DNA from: Pseudomonas farris
Lineage (GTDB): Bacteria > Pseudomonadota > Gammaproteobacteria > Pseudomonadales > Pseudomonadaceae
Assembly: GCF_019145235.1 (NCBI RefSeq)
Contig: NZ_JAHSTV010000002.1
Coordinates: 248,001 to 312,000, forward strand
Reading direction: 5' to 3'
DNA: 64,000 nt
A program made the translations under genes and the position numbers. The notes under the pieces are model-generated. The model was not told the DNA's origin, made no database searches, and saw only the letters and a list, made by a program, of their open reading frames with translations. Positions within the stretch are counted from its first letter, which is position 1; each line of letters begins with the position of its first letter. Below are positions 1 to 8,614 of the stretch, in pieces.

Positions 1-1
1 C

Positions 2-865
2 GGCGGCAGCCCGATGGACTGCGGCAAAGGCATCGGCATTGTCGTCGCCCACGGGCGCAACATCCTCGAATTCGAGGGCGTGGACATGTTGCGCATGCCC
101 AGCCCGCCGCTGATCCTGATCCCGACCACCGCCGGCACGTCGGCCGACGTGTCGCAGTTCGTGATCATCTCCAATCAGCAAGAACGCATGAAATTCTCCA
201 TCGTCAGCAAGGCCGCGGTGCCGGACGTGTCGCTGATCGATCCGGAAACCACCCTGAGCATGGACCCGTTCCTGTCGGCCTGTACCGGCATCGACGCGTT
301 GGTCCATGCCATCGAAGCCTTCGTCTCCACCGGTCACGGGCCGCTCACCGACCCTCATGCGCTGGAGGCGATGCGGCTGATCAACGGCAATCTGGTGCAA
401 ATGATCGCCAACCCCAGCGACATCGCCCTGCGGGAAAAAATCATGCTCGGCAGCATGCAGGCCGGGCTGGCGTTCTCCAACGCGATCCTTGGCGCGGTGC
501 ATGCGATGTCCCACAGCCTCGGCGGCTTCCTCGATCTGCCCCATGGCCTGTGCAACGCTGTGCTGGTGGAACACGTGGTGGCGTTCAACTACAGCTCGGC
601 GCCGGAGCGCTTCAAGGTGATCGCCGAGACTTTTGGCATCGATTGCCGTGGCCTCAATCACCGGCAGATTTGCGGGCGGCTGGTCGAACACCTGATCGCC
701 CTCAAACACGCCATCGGCTTCCACGAAACCCTGGGCCTGCATGGGGTGAGTACCGCGGACATTCCGTTCCTGTCGCAACACGCCATGCACGACCCGTGCA
801 TCCTTACCAACCCGCGCGAATCCAGTCAGCGCGACGTCGAGGTCGTCTATGGCGAAGCCCTCTGA
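2..865 (+). CDS. ercA: Iron-containing alcohol dehydrogenase, ErcA-like (5' end outside window)
   Basis: The reading frame is open from base 2, so the N-terminal third lies upstream. The visible part opens with GGSPMDCGKGI, the nucleotide-binding loop of group III Fe-dependent alcohol dehydrogenases. The four expected metal ligands can be read: Asp in CTGID, His in LVHAIE, His in AMSHSLGG and His in LPHG. The family oxidises or reduces alcohols and aldehydes with NAD(P). The gene overlaps the following sensor-kinase gene by 17 bases, so the two are probably translationally coupled. This is the arrangement of P. aeruginosa ercA-ercS, tied to ethanol/quinoprotein oxidation control. The family is certain; the ErcA name rests on the neighbour. 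Confidence 0.85.
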   Translation, partial: GGSPMDCGKGIGIVVAHGRNILEFEGVDMLRMPSPPLILIPTTAGTSADVSQFVIISNQQERMKFSIVSKAAVPDVSLIDPETTLSMDPFLSACTGIDALVHAIEAFVSTGHGPLTDPHALEAMRLINGNLVQMIANPSDIALREKIMLGSMQAGLAFSNAILGAVHAMSHSLGGFLDLPHGLCNAVLVEHVVAFNYSSAPERFKVIAETFGIDCRGLNHRQICGRLVEHLIALKHAIGFHETLGLHGVSTADIPFLSQHAMHDPCILTNPRESSQRDVEVVYGEAL

Positions 866-2576
866 CGAGCAACAACGGGCGCTGGCCGGGTTACTCGGCT
901 TAGGCAACCACTCGGCGCGCAAGAGTCATTACCCGGAACTGGCCGCGCGCCTGGATGAACTGGAAACCGAACGCAACCGCTACAAATGGCTGTTCGAAAA
1001 CGCGGTGCACGGGATCTTCCAGGCCAGCCTGCTGGAGGGCATGCGCGCCGCCAACCCGGCGCTGGCGCGGATGCTCGGCTATCAAAACCCGCAGGAGGTG
1101 CTGTTTTCCCTGACGGACCTGGCGGGCACGTTGTTCGTTGGCGGGGCGCAAGAACTGGAAAGCATCGGCGAAATCCTCCAGCGCGAGCGCAGCCTGCTGG
1201 GTTACGAAACTCAGCTGCGGCGCAAGGACGGCAGCGTTCTCGACGTATTGATGAACCTGCTGCTCAAACCAGATCAGGAAGGCTTGGTGGAAGGTTTTGT
1301 CGCCGACATCACCGAACGAAAACTCGCTCAGCAGCGCCTGCAACAACTCAATGACGAACTGGAGCAACGGGTCACCGCGCGCACCAACGAGTTACTGGAC
1401 GCCAACCGCAACCTGCAACAGCAGATCACCCAGCGCAAACAGATCGCAGAAGCCTTGCGCGATGCCCGTGATGCCGCTGAAGCCGCCAATCGCAGCAAGG
1501 ACAAATACCTCGCCGCCGCCAGTCACGACTTGCTGCAACCGCTCAATGCCGCGCGTTTGCTGATCTCGACCTTGCGCGAACGCAAACTGCCCGACGTCGA
1601 GCAGGTGCTGGTGGAGCGCACGCATCAGGCGCTGGAGGGGGCCGAAGACTTGCTCACCGATCTGCTGGATATTTCCCGGCTCGATCAGGCCGCGGTGAAG
1701 CCGGACATTGCCCTGTACCGCCTCGACGAATTGTTCACGCCACTGGTCTCGGAGTTTCAGTCGGTGGCCGCGGCAGCCGGGTTGAACCTGCGGGTGCACA
1801 TGGGCGATTACGCTATTCATACCGACTTGCGCCTGATGACCCGAATCCTGCGCAACTTCCTCAGCAATGCCTGCCGCTACACCGACGAGGGCTGCATTCT
1901 GCTGGGGGCAAGGCGTCGGGGCGATGCGCTGCGTATCGAAGTCTGGGACACCGGGCGCGGGATTGCGGCGGATCGTCTTGACTCGATCTTCCTCGAGTTC
2001 AACCAACTGGACGTCGGGCGCGCCGCCGATCGCAAGGGTGTAGGCCTGGGACTGGCGATTGTTGAACGCATCGCCAAGATCCTCGATTACAGAATTCAAG
2101 TGCATTCACGGCCGGGGCGCGGTTCGGTGTTCAGCATCGAAGTGCCGATTTCCCATGAGATTCCACTGCCGATCAGTCAGGTCGCACCGCAGCCGAGTAC
2201 CGGCAACCCGTTGCCGGGACGGCGTCTGTTGGTGCTGGACAATGAAGTCAGCATCCTTGAAAGCATGAGTGCGCTGCTCGGGCAGTGGGGCTGCGAGGTG
2301 GTCACCGCCACCGACGAGGCCACCGCGCTGGTGGCTTTGCAGGGACAGGCGCCGGAACTGATTCTGGCGGACTATCACCTCGATCACGGGGTGGTGGGTT
2401 GTGAGGTGGTCCGGCATTTGCGCGAACACTTTAGCCAGGCGATTCCGGCGGTGATCATCACCGCCGACCGCACCGACCAGTGCCGGCGTTCATTGCAGCG
2501 CCTCGACGCGCCGCTGCTGAACAAACCCGTGAAGCCCGGCAAGTTGCGCGCGGTGCTGACTCAGCTGTTGGCGTAG
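849..2576 (+). CDS. ercS: PAS-containing soluble hybrid sensor histidine kinase, ErcS-like
   Basis: The protein has 575 residues and no membrane segment, so it should sense a cytoplasmic signal. Order of domains: a PAS domain (about 45-157, ending with the PAC-like DITERK), a coiled coil (about 155-215), a HisKA box with His226 in AAASHDLLQPLN, an HATPase domain (N box NFLSNACRYTDEG, G1 DTGRGI, G2 GVGLGLAI), and a C-terminal receiver with Asp508 in ILADYHL and the conserved Lys in NKPVK. It starts inside the end of the alcohol dehydrogenase gene. In P. aeruginosa the equivalent kinase belongs to the regulatory network for ethanol oxidation. The 3' end converges on, and overlaps by 16 bases, the aldose epimerase gene. 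Confidence 0.85.
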   Translation: MAKPSDEQQRALAGLLGLGNHSARKSHYPELAARLDELETERNRYKWLFENAVHGIFQASLLEGMRAANPALARMLGYQNPQEVLFSLTDLAGTLFVGGAQELESIGEILQRERSLLGYETQLRRKDGSVLDVLMNLLLKPDQEGLVEGFVADITERKLAQQRLQQLNDELEQRVTARTNELLDANRNLQQQITQRKQIAEALRDARDAAEAANRSKDKYLAAASHDLLQPLNAARLLISTLRERKLPDVEQVLVERTHQALEGAEDLLTDLLDISRLDQAAVKPDIALYRLDELFTPLVSEFQSVAAAAGLNLRVHMGDYAIHTDLRLMTRILRNFLSNACRYTDEGCILLGARRRGDALRIEVWDTGRGIAADRLDSIFLEFNQLDVGRAADRKGVGLGLAIVERIAKILDYRIQVHSRPGRGSVFSIEVPISHEIPLPISQVAPQPSTGNPLPGRRLLVLDNEVSILESMSALLGQWGCEVVTATDEATALVALQGQAPELILADYHLDHGVVGCEVVRHLREHFSQAIPAVIITADRTDQCRRSLQRLDAPLLNKPVKPGKLRAVLTQLLA

Positions 2577-3448
2577 CGATAGCGCAGGCTGAAACCGAGT
2601 TCGGCAGATTGGCCTTGCTCCAGCAAACGCAACCCTGGCCGACCCGGCAAGTGATGGGCATTGACCGGGTGGCTCACCGGCTCGATACAGAAAAATTCCA
2701 GACCCACGGGGCAGTAGAGCAAGTAGTAGTCGCTGCCGGTGGCCTGGCATTCCAGTTCATAACCTAAGTCGGGTTGCTGGATCAGGCAGTGGCCGTCCCA
2801 TTCGCAAAAGCCGTTGTCCACCAGCGTTTCGGGTAATGCCCGGGGCTGGCTGAAGCCCCAATCCTTGGGTATCGAAGTGAGTTGTGTTGGCAGTTTTGCG
2901 CTGTCGCACAACCAGACCTGTCGCGCCTGCGCTTGCAACCGAGTGCCTGCAGTGCGCGGGAAATAAGGGTGTAAACCGACCCCATGCCAGGCGGCGTGTT
3001 CGGCCAGATGGGTGACCTGCAAATCGATGCTCAGCTTGCCCTCGCTCAGACGGAAACGTTGCCTTGCGCGATAAGCGAAGGGCGTGGAGCTGTCGAGTTG
3101 CAGGACGATTTCATCACGGGTGTGCGAGACGATCTGCCACGGCTGTTGCCAGGCACTGCCATGAATCGGCAGCGGGTCGGTGAGACTGTTGGGCGCCAGC
3201 GCGAGCCAGCCATCGGGGCAGTCGAAACCACCCTCCGAGATGCGGTTCGACCATGGCGCCAGGGGATAGCAGGCGAGTTTGCCGGGCAGGCCGGTGTTCA
3301 AGGCGTGTTGGTCACTGTGGCGCAACAGCGGTTGGCCGGTGCTGCGTACCGTCCAGTTGACGATGCTCGCCCCGAGTTCCGGGGCAAGGGTGAGGCGGGT
3401 GAGTTCGTCTTCGAGTTCCAGGAGTGTTGGCGTCATGGCGATCTTCAT
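2561..3448 (-). CDS. Aldose 1-epimerase (mutarotase) family protein
   Basis: A 295-residue protein of the galactose-mutarotase/YeaD fold, predicted cytoplasmic. Family features are the early YPLAPWSNRI segment (sugar-binding Asn-Arg), the catalytic His in GVGLHPYFPR and the late acidic FFCIEPVSHPVNAHH. The frame extends upstream to 3631, but the added residues translate a repeat element, so I place the start at 3448 (MKIAMTP); Met at 3436 is also possible. The enzyme interconverts sugar anomers. Because it lies downstream of the uronate genes in the same direction, it may supply the anomer preferred by uronate dehydrogenase, but a hairpin repeat separates it from them and the link is inference. 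Confidence 0.85.
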   Translation of the reverse strand: MKIAMTPTLLELEDELTRLTLAPELGASIVNWTVRSTGQPLLRHSDQHALNTGLPGKLACYPLAPWSNRISEGGFDCPDGWLALAPNSLTDPLPIHGSAWQQPWQIVSHTRDEIVLQLDSSTPFAYRARQRFRLSEGKLSIDLQVTHLAEHAAWHGVGLHPYFPRTAGTRLQAQARQVWLCDSAKLPTQLTSIPKDWGFSQPRALPETLVDNGFCEWDGHCLIQQPDLGYELECQATGSDYYLLYCPVGLEFFCIEPVSHPVNAHHLPGRPGLRLLEQGQSAELGFSLRYRYANS

Positions 3449-3463
3449 TGGCTCAATGAGAGG

Positions 3464-3610
3464 CTTCTGTGGCGAGGGGGCTTGCCCCCGTTGGGTCGCG
3501 CAGCGGCCCCAATAATCTTTCAGGCATACCGAGTTGTCTGGATTGCGACTGCTTCGCAGCCGAACGGGGCGATGCGGCGTTCCGACAAGCCCCCTCGCCA
3601 CAAAAAGCCC
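3464..3610. repeat. Long inverted repeat pair, GGCGAGGGGGCTTGCC type
   Basis: Left end TGTGGCGAGGGGGCTTGCCC is mirrored by AAGCCCCCTCGCCACA at the right end, about 100 bases apart, with less conserved sequence between. A second element with the same ends lies at 60830-60971. This is a Pseudomonas REP/REPIN-type element. It sits between the TRAP transporter genes and the epimerase gene and could attenuate transcription. Confidence 0.75.
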
Positions 3611-3655
3611 GTGCCCGCAGGAATATTCCATTGAGCACGGTGCATTCTTGGTTTT

Positions 3656-4936
3656 TTACAACACCAAATGCGGCAACCACAGCGAAATGGCGGGAATGTA
3701 AGTCACGGCCATCAGCACCAGGAACAGCACGCCATAGAACGGCAGCAGCGCTTTCACGGTGCTTTCGATGCTGACCTTGCCCACCGCCGAGCCGACAAAC
3801 AGCACCGCGCCTACCGGCGGTGTGATCAATCCGATCCCCAGGTTCACCAGCATGATCATGCCGAACTGCACCGGGTCCACGCCAATGCCCAGAATCACCG
3901 GCATCAGAATCGGCGTGAGGATCAGGATCAGCGGCGCCATGTCCATCACCGTGCCGAGCAACAGCAGCATTACGTTGATGCACATCAGGATCACGTAACG
4001 GTTATCCGACAGGGTCAGGAACATCGTGGTGATCTTCGCCGGGATCTGCATCAGCGTCATGATGTAGCCGAAGCTGGCGGCGAAGCCGATCAGGATCATC
4101 ACGATCGAAATGGTGCGCACCGTGCGGTGCATCAACTTGGGCAGCTCACTCCATTTGTAGTCGCGGTAGATGAACATGGTGACGAAGAACGACCACAGCA
4201 CCGCGATCGCCGCCGATTCGGTGGCGGTGAAGATGCCCGAGAGAATGCCGCCGAGAATGATGACCATCGCCATCATGCCCCACATCGCTTCACCGCAGAT
4301 TTTCAGCGCCTGCTTGAGGGGAATGACTTCGCCCTTGGGGTAATTGCGCTTTCTGGCGAAGATCAGGCACAGCACCATCAGGCACGCGCTCATCAGCAGG
4401 CCCGGCACTACGCCGGCCATGAACAGCGAAGCAATCGAAACGGTACCGCCAGCGGCCAGCGAGTACAGCACTGAGTTATGGCTGGGCGGCGTCAGCAGGG
4501 CTTGCACCGAACCGCTGACCGTCACCGCGGTGGAGAAATCCCGGGGGTAGCCGCGACGCTCCATTTCCGGAATCAGCACCGAACCGACCGACGCCGTGTC
4601 CGCCACCGAAGAGCCGGAAATCGCGCCGAAGAAGGTCGAGGCCATGATGTTCACCAGCGACAGCCCGCCGCGCACGAACCCCACCAGCACCCCGGCAAAC
4701 GCCACCAGTCGCCGGGACATGCCGCCTTCGGCCATGATCGCCCCGGCGAGCACGAAGAACGGAATCGCCAGTAACGAGAATTTGTTCACGCCACCGGCGA
4801 CCTGAATCATCAGCGCCTGGAACGGGATGTCGATCCACCACGCACCGATCAGGGCAGAAAGCCCCAGGGCGTAGGCGACCGGCATGCCGATCAGGATCAA
4901 AGCGATAAAACTGCCGAGCAGAATCAGAGCGTCCAT
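3656..4936 (-). CDS. TRAP transporter large permease subunit (DctM family)
   Basis: A 426-residue, very hydrophobic inner-membrane protein of about a dozen helices, the size and pattern of DctM (for example LLGSFIALILIGMPVAYALG at the N-terminus, and the GSSVADTASVGSVLIPEM and TPPVGAVLFV motifs). It is the ion-coupled translocating subunit. The stop codon of the small subunit directly abuts its start, so all three TRAP genes form one operon. The neighbouring lactonase and uronate dehydrogenase predict a uronate substrate (galacturonate/glucuronate), as known for related TRAP systems in pseudomonads. The substrate is inferred from context. Confidence 0.93.
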   Translation of the reverse strand: MDALILLGSFIALILIGMPVAYALGLSALIGAWWIDIPFQALMIQVAGGVNKFSLLAIPFFVLAGAIMAEGGMSRRLVAFAGVLVGFVRGGLSLVNIMASTFFGAISGSSVADTASVGSVLIPEMERRGYPRDFSTAVTVSGSVQALLTPPSHNSVLYSLAAGGTVSIASLFMAGVVPGLLMSACLMVLCLIFARKRNYPKGEVIPLKQALKICGEAMWGMMAMVIILGGILSGIFTATESAAIAVLWSFFVTMFIYRDYKWSELPKLMHRTVRTISIVMILIGFAASFGYIMTLMQIPAKITTMFLTLSDNRYVILMCINVMLLLLGTVMDMAPLILILTPILMPVILGIGVDPVQFGMIMLVNLGIGLITPPVGAVLFVGSAVGKVSIESTVKALLPFYGVLFLVLMAVTYIPAISLWLPHLVL

Positions 4937-5464
4937 TTATGCGGCACCTTCGCTTTCTTCAACCAGGTCGAAACGCACGACCCGACGGTTGCTCTGGTCA
5001 CCGAGCAAGAGTTTTTCCAGCACGAAAATCAGCGTCAGCACACCGCCCACGGGGATCGGCATATAGGTGATGCCCACGCGCAGAGTGGGCAGAGCGCTCA
5101 TGAACTGGTTCCAGGTGGACAGACAGAGTTTGGTGCCCCAGATGGCCATGAACAGGCAAATGGTCGCCATCAGCAGCTGCGAAACGATGCTCATGGTCTT
5201 GCGCAGTTCGGGGGGCATGCGGTCGGTGAGCATGGCCACGGCCATGTGCGCACCGGCGCGATAACTGGCGGCGGCGCCGATGAAGGTGAAGACCATCATC
5301 AACAAAATCGCGGTGGGCTCCGGCCAACTGGAACCGGTGCCGAGGACGTAACGGGCGAAGACGCCCCAGGGAATGATCAGGGAAATAGTCAGGACCGACA
5401 GGCCGGCGACCCAGATGCAGGTCATGTAAATCCTGTCGTTGATGCGCAGCAGCAGATTCTTCAT
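4937..5464 (-). CDS. TRAP transporter small permease subunit (DctQ family)
   Basis: A 175-residue protein with four predicted membrane helices, as in DctQ. It carries the typical second-helix region GTGSSWPEPTAILLMMVFTF (Glu-Pro motif) and an acidic C-terminal tail (EESEGAA). It partners the large subunit encoded immediately downstream and docks the periplasmic binding protein. The gap of 76 bases to the upstream binding-protein gene contains no obvious terminator. Confidence 0.9.
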   Translation of the reverse strand: MKNLLLRINDRIYMTCIWVAGLSVLTISLIIPWGVFARYVLGTGSSWPEPTAILLMMVFTFIGAAASYRAGAHMAVAMLTDRMPPELRKTMSIVSQLLMATICLFMAIWGTKLCLSTWNQFMSALPTLRVGITYMPIPVGGVLTLIFVLEKLLLGDQSNRRVVRFDLVEESEGAA

Positions 5465-5540
5465 CGGGTTTCACCGTAACCGGGCGCCGCTGACGATCCA
5501 CTCGTCAACGGTGCCGGGCCTTTCATGAATGCAGGGAGGG

Positions 5541-6524
5541 TTACTGAACGGCTTCGATGCGCTTGATCAGGTCGGCGTAAGGCGCGCCGTATTTTTCCCG
5601 GACCGAAGCCGTGGCTTCATAGAAAGGTTTTTTGTCGACGGTGATGAACTCGACGCCGGCAGCCTTGAGTTTTTCTTCACTGCTGGCCGACTTCGCATCC
5701 CACAGCGTGCGCTCCTGGGCCTGTGCGGCTTTGGCGGCTTTTTTTACCAGCACTTGCTGGTCGGGGCTGAGTTTTTCCCAAGTGATTTTCGACATCACGA
5801 TTGGCTCGGGCAGGATCAGGTGCCCGGTCAGGCTGTAGAACTTGGCGTTCTGGTAGTGGTTGTGTTCGAGCAGGGTTGGCGGGTTGTTTTCCGCGCCGTC
5901 GATCACCCCGGTCTGCAACGCACTGAAGATCTCGCCGGTGTCCATGGCAATGCCGTTGCCACCCATGGCGTTGATGGTGTCGATGAACATCGGGTTGCCT
6001 TGCACGCGGATCTTCATGCCTTTGAGGTCGGCGAGGCTGCGTACCGGTTTTTTGGTGTAGATATTGCGCGTGCCGCCGTCCATCCAGGCCAGGGCGACCA
6101 GATTGAATTCGGAGTTGGTGATCTTGTCGAGGATCTCATCGCCGACTTCACCGTCGATGACTTTGCGCATGTGCGCCTGGTCGCGGAACACGAATGGCAT
6201 GTTGAACACGTTCACGTCCGGTACCACCGGCCCGACGATGCCGAGGCTGACCCGAGCCATCTGAATAGCGCCGACCTGGGCCTGTTCGATGACTTCTTTT
6301 TCCGAACCGAGCACACCGCCGGCAAACATCTTGAAAGTCAGCTTGCCGTTGCTGTCGGTCACCAGGGTTTTACCCAGTTGTTCCTCGGCGACCACGGTCG
6401 GGTAACCGGCGGGGTGGATGTCGGCGAATTTGATTTCCAGCGCCTGGGCGGCGCTGCTGAGGGTGAAGGTGAGTGCTGCAGTGATGGGAAGTGCGGCGGC
6501 GAGCAAGGTGCGTTTGAAGTCCAT
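5541..6524 (-). CDS. TRAP transporter periplasmic substrate-binding protein (DctP family), probable uronate binder
   Basis: The protein has 327 residues with a Sec signal peptide of about 29 residues ending in SSAAQA. The mature part shows DctP family features: an early KFADIHPAGYPTVVAEEQLG segment, the DLKGMKIRVQGNP motif that carries the carboxylate-binding Arg, and GAENNPPTL. It captures a carboxylate in the periplasm and passes it to the two membrane subunits encoded downstream. The genes just upstream (SMP-30 lactonase and uronate dehydrogenase) make galacturonate/glucuronate the best substrate guess. The operon order is udh, lactonase, binding protein, small and large permeases. Confidence 0.92.
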   Translation of the reverse strand: MDFKRTLLAAALPITAALTFTLSSAAQALEIKFADIHPAGYPTVVAEEQLGKTLVTDSNGKLTFKMFAGGVLGSEKEVIEQAQVGAIQMARVSLGIVGPVVPDVNVFNMPFVFRDQAHMRKVIDGEVGDEILDKITNSEFNLVALAWMDGGTRNIYTKKPVRSLADLKGMKIRVQGNPMFIDTINAMGGNGIAMDTGEIFSALQTGVIDGAENNPPTLLEHNHYQNAKFYSLTGHLILPEPIVMSKITWEKLSPDQQVLVKKAAKAAQAQERTLWDAKSASSEEKLKAAGVEFITVDKKPFYEATASVREKYGAPYADLIKRIEAVQ

Positions 6525-6584
6525 GGGTTGTGTCTCCAGTCTTGTTGTTTTTTTTATTCAAGGCACAGCGATGCAGCAGAGGGG

Positions 6585-7478
6585 TTAAAGCAATTCGTTG
6601 AACACCGGTTCCGGCAAGCCTTTGACGCCGGGGTTGAGGGCGAACACGCCGCCGGCCAGCGACTGTTCGTCATGGTCATCAGCGGGGCGGATCGAGGTCA
6701 CAAACAACGTGTCGAGCTGGCTGCCACCGAAGGCGCACATGGTCGGTTTCTTCACCGGCACGGGGAGCGAACGATCCAGTCGGCCATCGGGGGTGAAACG
6801 GTGAATCAACCCGGCGTCGTTGGCGCAGATCCAATAACAACCTTCGGCATCCACTGCCGCGCCATCGGGGCGGCCAAGGAAGTGATGCATGTCGACGAAC
6901 AGTCGACGGTTGGATGGCGTGCCGCTGTCGATGTCGTAATCGAAGGCCCAGATCTGCTGCACGTTCGGGTGCGAATCCGAGAGGTACATCGTCTTGCCGT
7001 CCGGGCTGAAGCCCAGGCCGTTGGGCACGATGAAACCGCTGAGCCGGGCGTCGAGCGGCCCGGGTTGTCCGGCGCTGTAGCGATAGAGCGTGCCGTCGGC
7101 GGCGTTGGCGCCCATGTTCAGCACCATGCTGCCGGCCCAGAAACGGCCCTGACGATCACAGCGGCCATCGTTCAGGCGCATGTCGGGACGGGCGTGATCG
7201 ACGTGGGCCAGCAGTTCGCTGTCGAGGCTGCCATCGTTGTGCGGGTGCAGGTGAAAGAATCCGCTTTCCATGCCGGCGACCCAGCCACCCGCGCTGTGAC
7301 GAGCGATGCAGGCGAGCATTTGCGGGGCTTTCCAGGCGTGAACGTGCCCGCTGTCGGCATTCCAACGCTGTAATCCACCGGTCGGAATATCGACCCAGTA
7401 CAGGGCGTTTTCCTCGGGGACCCACACCGGGCTTTCACCGACCGCATTGCGGGCATCGACAATCAATTCGACTTGCAT
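6585..7478 (-). CDS. SMP-30/gluconolactonase family lactonase, probable aldarolactonase
   Basis: A 297-residue six-bladed propeller hydrolase. The divalent-metal ligands of the family are visible: Glu in VGESPVWV near the N-terminus, Asn in MRLNDGRCD, Asn in VPNGLGFSPDG and Asp in GRPDGAAVD. Such enzymes open sugar lactones. Uronate dehydrogenase, encoded 45 bases upstream, makes aldaro-lactones from uronates, so this protein most likely hydrolyses galactaro- or glucaro-lactone to the open aldarate. The pathway role is inferred from operon context; the fold is clear. Confidence 0.88.
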   Translation of the reverse strand: MQVELIVDARNAVGESPVWVPEENALYWVDIPTGGLQRWNADSGHVHAWKAPQMLACIARHSAGGWVAGMESGFFHLHPHNDGSLDSELLAHVDHARPDMRLNDGRCDRQGRFWAGSMVLNMGANAADGTLYRYSAGQPGPLDARLSGFIVPNGLGFSPDGKTMYLSDSHPNVQQIWAFDYDIDSGTPSNRRLFVDMHHFLGRPDGAAVDAEGCYWICANDAGLIHRFTPDGRLDRSLPVPVKKPTMCAFGGSQLDTLFVTSIRPADDHDEQSLAGGVFALNPGVKGLPEPVFNELL

Positions 7479-7523
7479 GGCAACGCATTCCCTTGGCTTT
7501 GTTATGTGGGGATTGGCGAGGGT

Positions 7524-8336
7524 TCAGTCGCCGAACGGCCCGGCCGCGACAAAGGCACCACCCTGATAAATCCGGGCCGGATCATCTTCGGCGGGCATTG
7601 GTTGGGCTTCGACTTTTTCGCGGAAGACCTCGGACGTGTCCTGTGGCGCATAACCCAAGTGCGCCGCGAATCGGTTGTCCCACCAGATGCTCTTGTTGTC
7701 GGACATGCCGTACACCACGGTGTGGCCGACATTCGGGGTGTACAACGCTCGTTCGAGCAGTTGGGTCATGTCGTCGAAGCTCAGCCAGGTGCTCATCATT
7801 CGGCGGTTCTGTGGTTCCGGGAACGAGGAGCCAATGCGGATGCTGACGGTTTCGATGCCATAGCGATCGAAGTAGAAACTGGCCATGTCTTCGCCGTAGG
7901 ACTTGGACAAACCGTAATAGCTGTCCGGGCGGCGAGGGGAGTGGGCGTCGAGGGTTTCGTCCTGCTTGTAGAAGCCGATGACGTGATTGGAACTGGCGAA
8001 GATCACTCGCTTCACGCCGTGGCGGCGGGCCGCTTCGTAGATATGGAATACGCCGCAGATGTTGGCGCCGAGAATCTCTTCGAACGGACGCTCCACCGAC
8101 ACGCCGCCGAAATGCAGGATTGCATCCACGCCTTCGACCAGTTGATGTACTGCTTGCTTGTCGGAGAGGTCGCACGGCACGACTTCTTCGCGATCATCAA
8201 TGGGCGGTGCCATGTCGGCGATGTCCGACAGACGGAGTACGTTGGCGTAAGGTCGCAGGCGTTCGCGCAGGACTTTACCGAGGCCACCGGCGGCGCCGGT
8301 CAGGAGCAGGCGATTGAATGGGGATGTGGTCGTCAT
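7524..8336 (-). CDS. udh: NAD-dependent uronate dehydrogenase
   Basis: A 270-residue extended/atypical SDR. It has the Rossmann motif TGAAGGLGKVL at the N-terminus, ASSNHVIGFY at mid-length and the catalytic YYGLSKSYGE (Tyr-x3-Lys). This sequence closely follows known Pseudomonas Udh proteins, which oxidise D-galacturonate and D-glucuronate to the corresponding aldaro-lactones. It is the first gene of the operon with the lactonase and TRAP importer. Its upstream region contains a copy of the FadR-like motif also found twice upstream of the porin gene. Confidence 0.9.
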   Translation of the reverse strand: MTTTSPFNRLLLTGAAGGLGKVLRERLRPYANVLRLSDIADMAPPIDDREEVVPCDLSDKQAVHQLVEGVDAILHFGGVSVERPFEEILGANICGVFHIYEAARRHGVKRVIFASSNHVIGFYKQDETLDAHSPRRPDSYYGLSKSYGEDMASFYFDRYGIETVSIRIGSSFPEPQNRRMMSTWLSFDDMTQLLERALYTPNVGHTVVYGMSDNKSIWWDNRFAAHLGYAPQDTSEVFREKVEAQPMPAEDDPARIYQGGAFVAAGPFGD

Positions 8337-8384
8337 GTAAATCCCTGAACAGAAAATTGTAGTTATTGGGTTTGTTGTAGGTTG

Positions 8385-8395
8385 TCGTATGACTT
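8385..8395 (+). promoter_or_regulatory. Candidate FadR-type (GntR) operator upstream of udh
   Basis: TCGTATGACTT lies 49 bases upstream of the udh start. It fits the loose FadR-subfamily pattern (T, two bases later GT, three bases, AC) and shares the form TCGTAYRACWT with two sites upstream of the porin gene. No GntR gene lies in the window, so the regulator is unknown. Confidence 0.45.
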
Positions 8396-8490
8396 GGTCG
8401 AAGTATTGTTAGGCTTTCTGGTGCTTGTCAACGCGACTTTGGTTGAAATTGACGGAGGGTCATGTTCATCCCCCGTGAGTGCGCTGAACC

Positions 8491-8582
8491 TGTGGGACCG
8501 GGCTTGCTCGCGAAGGCGGTGTGCCAGGCGATATCAATAATGACTGTGCCGCCGTCTTCGCGAGCAAGCCCGCTCCCACATG
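8491..8582. repeat. REPIN-type inverted repeat pair
   Basis: GTGGGACCGGGCTTGCTCGC on the left is mirrored by CTTCGCGAGCAAGCCCGCTC about 65 bases later. It occupies most of the gap between the porin gene and the udh operon, which run in the same direction. Confidence 0.8.
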
Positions 8583-8614
8583 GGATTTATGCCAACCTGA
8601 AAAGGTGTCCTGCC

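Noticed and set aside
2561..3631. Longer aldose epimerase start at 3631
   Set aside because: The extra 61 residues are a translation of the long hairpin repeat.
5529..7373. A 614-codon plus-strand open frame
   Set aside because: It lies antisense to the DctP and SMP-30 genes, which have clear families. The translation has no recognisable domain and is a high-GC shadow frame.
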